This document shows, piece by piece, positions 60,469 through 64,000 of a stretch of DNA of 64,000 nt (position 1 is the stretch's first letter; each line of letters starts with the position of its first letter). Source of the stretch: Panonychus citri (lineage: Eukaryota > Arthropoda > Arachnida > Trombidiformes > Tetranychidae); assembly GCF_014898815.1 (NCBI RefSeq), contig NW_026515545.1, positions 2,356,001 to 2,420,000 of the forward strand, in the 5' to 3' direction. The notes beneath the pieces are model-generated. The model was given only the letters and a program-made list of their open reading frames with translations. It made no database searches and was not told where the DNA came from. The translations under genes and the position numbers were made by a program.

Positions 60469-61322
60469 ATTTTATTTCCATTGAAACAATTTTATTCATT
60501 AACAAAGTCATTTAATTACACAAAATGTATAAGATAATCATGATTTAATATTAACTCGTAATGATTTACAAAATAAAAGTCAATAAGAAAACCTCTTAAT
60601 CCTTTAATCCTTAAACTCTAATCCATACAATGAATATGAATTCATAACACTTTTCATGGTTTTTTTTAATATATACAAATTAAAATTTCTTACAATTAAC
60701 TAATCATGATGAGAACTAGTAGTTTGATTATGTATCTTTTACCATTTGATGGCAAACACAATTGTGTCAAATCAATAATTAACTAATCATGACTAACTAA
60801 TTAATCATTTATTTATTAATCATGTTAAAAGTAATACAGAAAAGTAGATCAATCAAACTAAAAAGTTTTCATTGTCATAATTGACATTTAATCATATTAA
60901 TTAACTTTGTTGATTATTTTGTCAACAACTTTAATGATTAACATCATGTTATCAATTGTTATCCATTTTTGAGAGAAAGTAAGTTAATTGTTGATGATTA
61001 ACGAAACAATTTAACTAATCAATTTGTTCATTATAGTGATTAAGTTTTTTTTTGCATTTCTCTCGGTTCCTTGTTGGTGGAATACGTTTTATTAATTATC
61101 AAGTGCTTCGATTTAATTAATGACAATTAAATTAGATTGTAATGATTAAAGGCTAAATTTTTTGAAAGCGAAACAAAGTTAATAGTTAAACTAAATACAA
61201 GAGCAACAATTAGTAACAGTTTTTGATGAAAATATAGTCAATAGTTTGAATGAACAATTAAGTTAAAGTTTGGGTGATAAAATTGATTGTTGATTGGAAC
61301 TGGAAAGTGATTTAAATTAGTT
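60469..61322. other. Convergent 3' region of peropsin and polycystin-2
   Basis: AT-rich, with a peropsin poly(A) signal at 60572. No coding sequence is seen. Confidence 0.55.
60572..60577 (+). terminator. Candidate poly(A) signal AATAAA
   Basis: A hexamer about 100 nt after the peropsin stop codon. Confidence 0.5.
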
Positions 61323-64000
61323 TTAATTAGCCCAACGTTTAGTTGCTTCATTTTCATCATCAGAGGCTTGAGTAACTCCAACTTCCGGTGGCCCTTTTGG
61401 AATGATCAATTTACCTGCCAAAGCGGAATCGATTTTACCTGAAATGGCCATTAAAGTGTGTTCCATTCGGTCGACCCTTCGAACTAGTTTGACCATGTCT
61501 TCACCACCAAGGCCGAATTGATGTCGACTAAGAGCTGATGTCGGTCGATTTGCTTGTTCGTGTTCAATTTGCTTGTCAAGTGCGAGCTTTTTACCCTCCA
61601 GGTCATTTAATAATTTCGACAATTCTTCTGAATCTAATTCTCGATTACAGTCTAGATCATATTTAGCGAACAGCATTTCGATCTCTGGGTCAGTTAGATC
61701 GCGTTTTTTTAATTCAGCTCGAACATGTTCATAAGATAACTTTTTATTTCCATCTAAAGTTAAGGCCGCTTGAATACCTTCAATCTGATCTCGTTGAGCG
61801 CCCAATTTATTCAATAATCCTTGATAATGATTCTTGAAATATTGCATGATTGGGAATTCATCGTCTTCATGAAGTTCACTTTTTACTTCAGCGTAAGTAT
61901 CATTGATGATGGCAAGGAACATATTCTGAAAACAAGTCGAATCAAATTAATAACAGTTCCAATCAAACGATGCAAATTGATTAACACTCACCATTAGGAC
62001 AAAGAATACGAAAAATATGTAACTGAGGAAAAAGAATGGACCCAAGACCCGATTTGCCGCTTCAAGTTCTTGGAAATTAAAATCGCCCAAAATCAAGCGA
62101 AGTAGCGTGAATCTGAAAATAGATGAAAAAAATTAATCGAATCATTGAATAATCGTTGAATTGAATCAACTCTTACACCGCAGTTCCAAATGAACTATAA
62201 TCTTTGACTTGAGTTCCAAATAGCAGATAACCAAGTTGGGCGAATGCAAAGAAAACGATGAAAAACATGACACCGAAACCAGCGATATCTTTAGAACACT
62301 AGAACAAATAAGAAATTAATATGCTTTCGATAGTTGACCTTTCGACGGGATTCAAGTTTGAAACACTCACGCGACTCAAAGTTGAACTTAATTGTGACAT
62401 CGTTTTATTAAAACTGATATATTTAAATACTTTGATCCAAACAATGAAAGTTAAAAGTGCCAACATGTTAACGAACTGCATAGACCAGAAACCAAGAGTA
62501 TCGAACTGATAAGTTTCCATTCTCAATGCAACAGAACTCGAATTGGTCAGATAATTAGGTTCCTCTGAAATAGAAATTCGAATAGCGATGAAAAATTTCC
62601 ATTATTAAATTCGACAATTCATCAATAAGAACGAATCCAAAGAAGAAGATCAGAGTCGAAATAAAATAATCGAAAATCGATTGATCAAATTGAGATATTC
62701 TTTCTTCTATCATGTAAACCTATTGCTTATTCGCGACAATTAACCAAACTGAAATTGAATAAAATTCTATTTGATATTACATTGAATTCTTGAGACAATG
62801 TTTTACTTTTTCTTTGGTACATTAACTTATATATTAAGAATTCTCGCTGGCTCAGTTCTGTCATTTATTCGGCTAATTTAACAACTAGAACTTAATTTTC
62901 TCCATCAAATTCCCAAAAGTCTTCATGGTCTTGAGCAACAATTCATATAAAACTCTATCATGCACAATAATCTTCTTAATGGTAAATCGAGACAAGGAAA
63001 TGAGTTGACAATTAACAATTATCATTCTATTATACTGATTACTATCAACTTGGATTATGACCATTGATCAAATATTTGACCATTAGTCTATTAATTTTGT
63101 TGATGGACTTACCAATCGCCGCTTGATTGAATATCTTATTAATTACGTATTTCTTGTAAAATGAATAAAATATTAGCATGGAACCAAGAATAATAGTTAG
63201 AATGTCAAGAAAATTCCAAAAAGATTCATTGATATAATTTGTTATTCCAAGAGTTTTCATCTCAACCAATTCCTCGATAAAATAATAGACCACAAATGCG
63301 ATGAAAATTGAGAAAATAATAGTCGATATAATTGCTTTATTTCCCGTTTGAAGTAAACTTAGAGTTCGAAATTGCCACGAGGTCAACATACCACCGGTGG
63401 CAGGGAATTCAGCAATTAACTTGGAAACAACGAACAGATTAATATTCGGATTGTAAGTAGTAAAGTCAATGAAGATCACTCGAGTTCCTCGATTGATCCA
63501 TAGATTTTTCTTCAACTCGGCCAATATTTCACCGGCGCAGTTTTATTCAGCCCCAGGTCAACAATATAACCTCCGTCACCCGAATAGGTTGAAATTTTAC
63601 CCCAAATTGCGTTCTTAGCAAACGACTGAATCTCTTCCCACTGGAATCCAGTTCCATTTGATAACCAATCTCTTTCCTCGAGATAATCAGCATAAGAATT
63701 GTAACACGTATGAATAGCCTTACGAAAATCTTTATGAACTTCACATGAATCGTTACGAACTCGAAGTTGTCTCAGGTGAGGTGCGGTAATCAAATAATTC
63801 TCATAGAGAATTGAAGTTTCCGTCGAGGTCTTATTACTATTGTACCATTTATCCCAATAGAGATTATCAATTAAAATCTCTTCTGCAAACTGAGAGATTA
63901 TCAAAATGATTTAGAGAAGAAAAGAAAAATTTCCATTTAATTGATTATCAATCGACTATCGATTAATTTAATCCTTGATTACCTTCCAGAATTGGTCCAT
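61323..64000 (-). CDS. Pkd2: Polycystin-2 (TRPP channel), N-terminus beyond right edge, one frameshift as given
   Basis: Six exons on the minus strand: 63983-64000 (partial), 63113-63889, 62371-62564, 62177-62298, 61992-62112 and 61323-61925. All splice phases agree, giving about 611 C-terminal residues. The order matches PKD2: the TOP/polycystin domain (MDQFWKFAEEILIDNLYW, HLRQLRVRNDSC, NPNINLFVV, EFPATGG), helices S2-S6, the pore with LILGDFNFQELEAANRVLGP, NMFLAIINDTY, an EF-hand (KYDLDCNRELDSEELSKLL) and a short coiled coil (LVRRVDRMEHTLMAISGKID). One base is missing near 63533-63537, between DLGLNKTAP and GEILAELKKNLW. PKD2 is a non-selective cation channel of cilia and ER. The tail stops about 30 residues after the coiled coil begins to fade, much shorter than in vertebrates. 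Confidence 0.95.

Noticed and set aside
19050..63545. Programmed ribosomal frameshifting at the five breaks
   Set aside because: No shared slippery sequence or downstream structure is visible, and tubulin, TPC and PKD2 are not frameshift genes in any animal I know.

Overview
This is a nuclear eukaryotic window, not a bacterial or viral one. It is AT-rich. Its genes have short exons with GT-AG introns and poly(A) signals, and they encode typical animal proteins: beta-tubulin, Salvador, Smaug, polycystin-2, a two-pore channel, peropsin, ELOVL and a signal peptidase subunit. Compact genes, intronless ELOVLs and a peropsin fit a small-genome arthropod. A mite-like chelicerate is my best guess, but that is inference.

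Layout, left to right. 1-6687 (-): a secreted multi-CUB protein that runs off the left edge. 8315-9721 (+): a Gln/His-rich orphan with a duplicated Cys/His motif. 10531-12570 (-): a short Smaug (SAM + PHAT). 13971-15840 and 18040-19997 (+): two tandem beta-tubulins, the second with a one-base frameshift. 22136-22690 (+): signal peptidase complex subunit 2. 23354-25546 (+): a basic, Ser/Asn-rich orphan, probably nuclear. 26596-28481 (-): Salvador, the Hippo-pathway scaffold. 29389-30135 (-): a two-exon, 90-residue gene with no recognised family. 32125-35867 (+): a two-pore channel. 36624-38580 (-): a secreted His/Ser/Asp-rich orphan read in three successive frames. 40737-42503 (+): TBCEL, a tubulin-chaperone-like protein. 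43772-44656 (-) and 50526-51422 (+): two nearly identical ELOVL genes in inverted orientation about 6 kb apart. 55991-60468 (+): peropsin. 61323-64000 (-): polycystin-2, running off the right edge.

The genes do not form one pathway. Themes that recur by chance or local duplication are tubulin (two beta-tubulins and TBCEL), cation channels (TPC and PKD2) and gene pairs homogenised by duplication or conversion. I rebuilt spliced genes by hand from splice sites and reading-frame phase; all the junctions I give keep frame.

The main quality signal is five single-base losses of frame inside otherwise intact genes: tubulin copy 2, TPC, the His-rich gene twice, and PKD2. All five have the same sign (one base missing). 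This looks more like consensus error than five pseudogenes. I found no transposase, CRISPR array, tRNA or rRNA, and no clear new molecular system. The best candidates for novelty are the duplicated Cys/His motif protein, the secreted His-rich protein, the 90-residue gene, the nine-CUB array and the CDS-limited identity of the inverted ELOVL pair.
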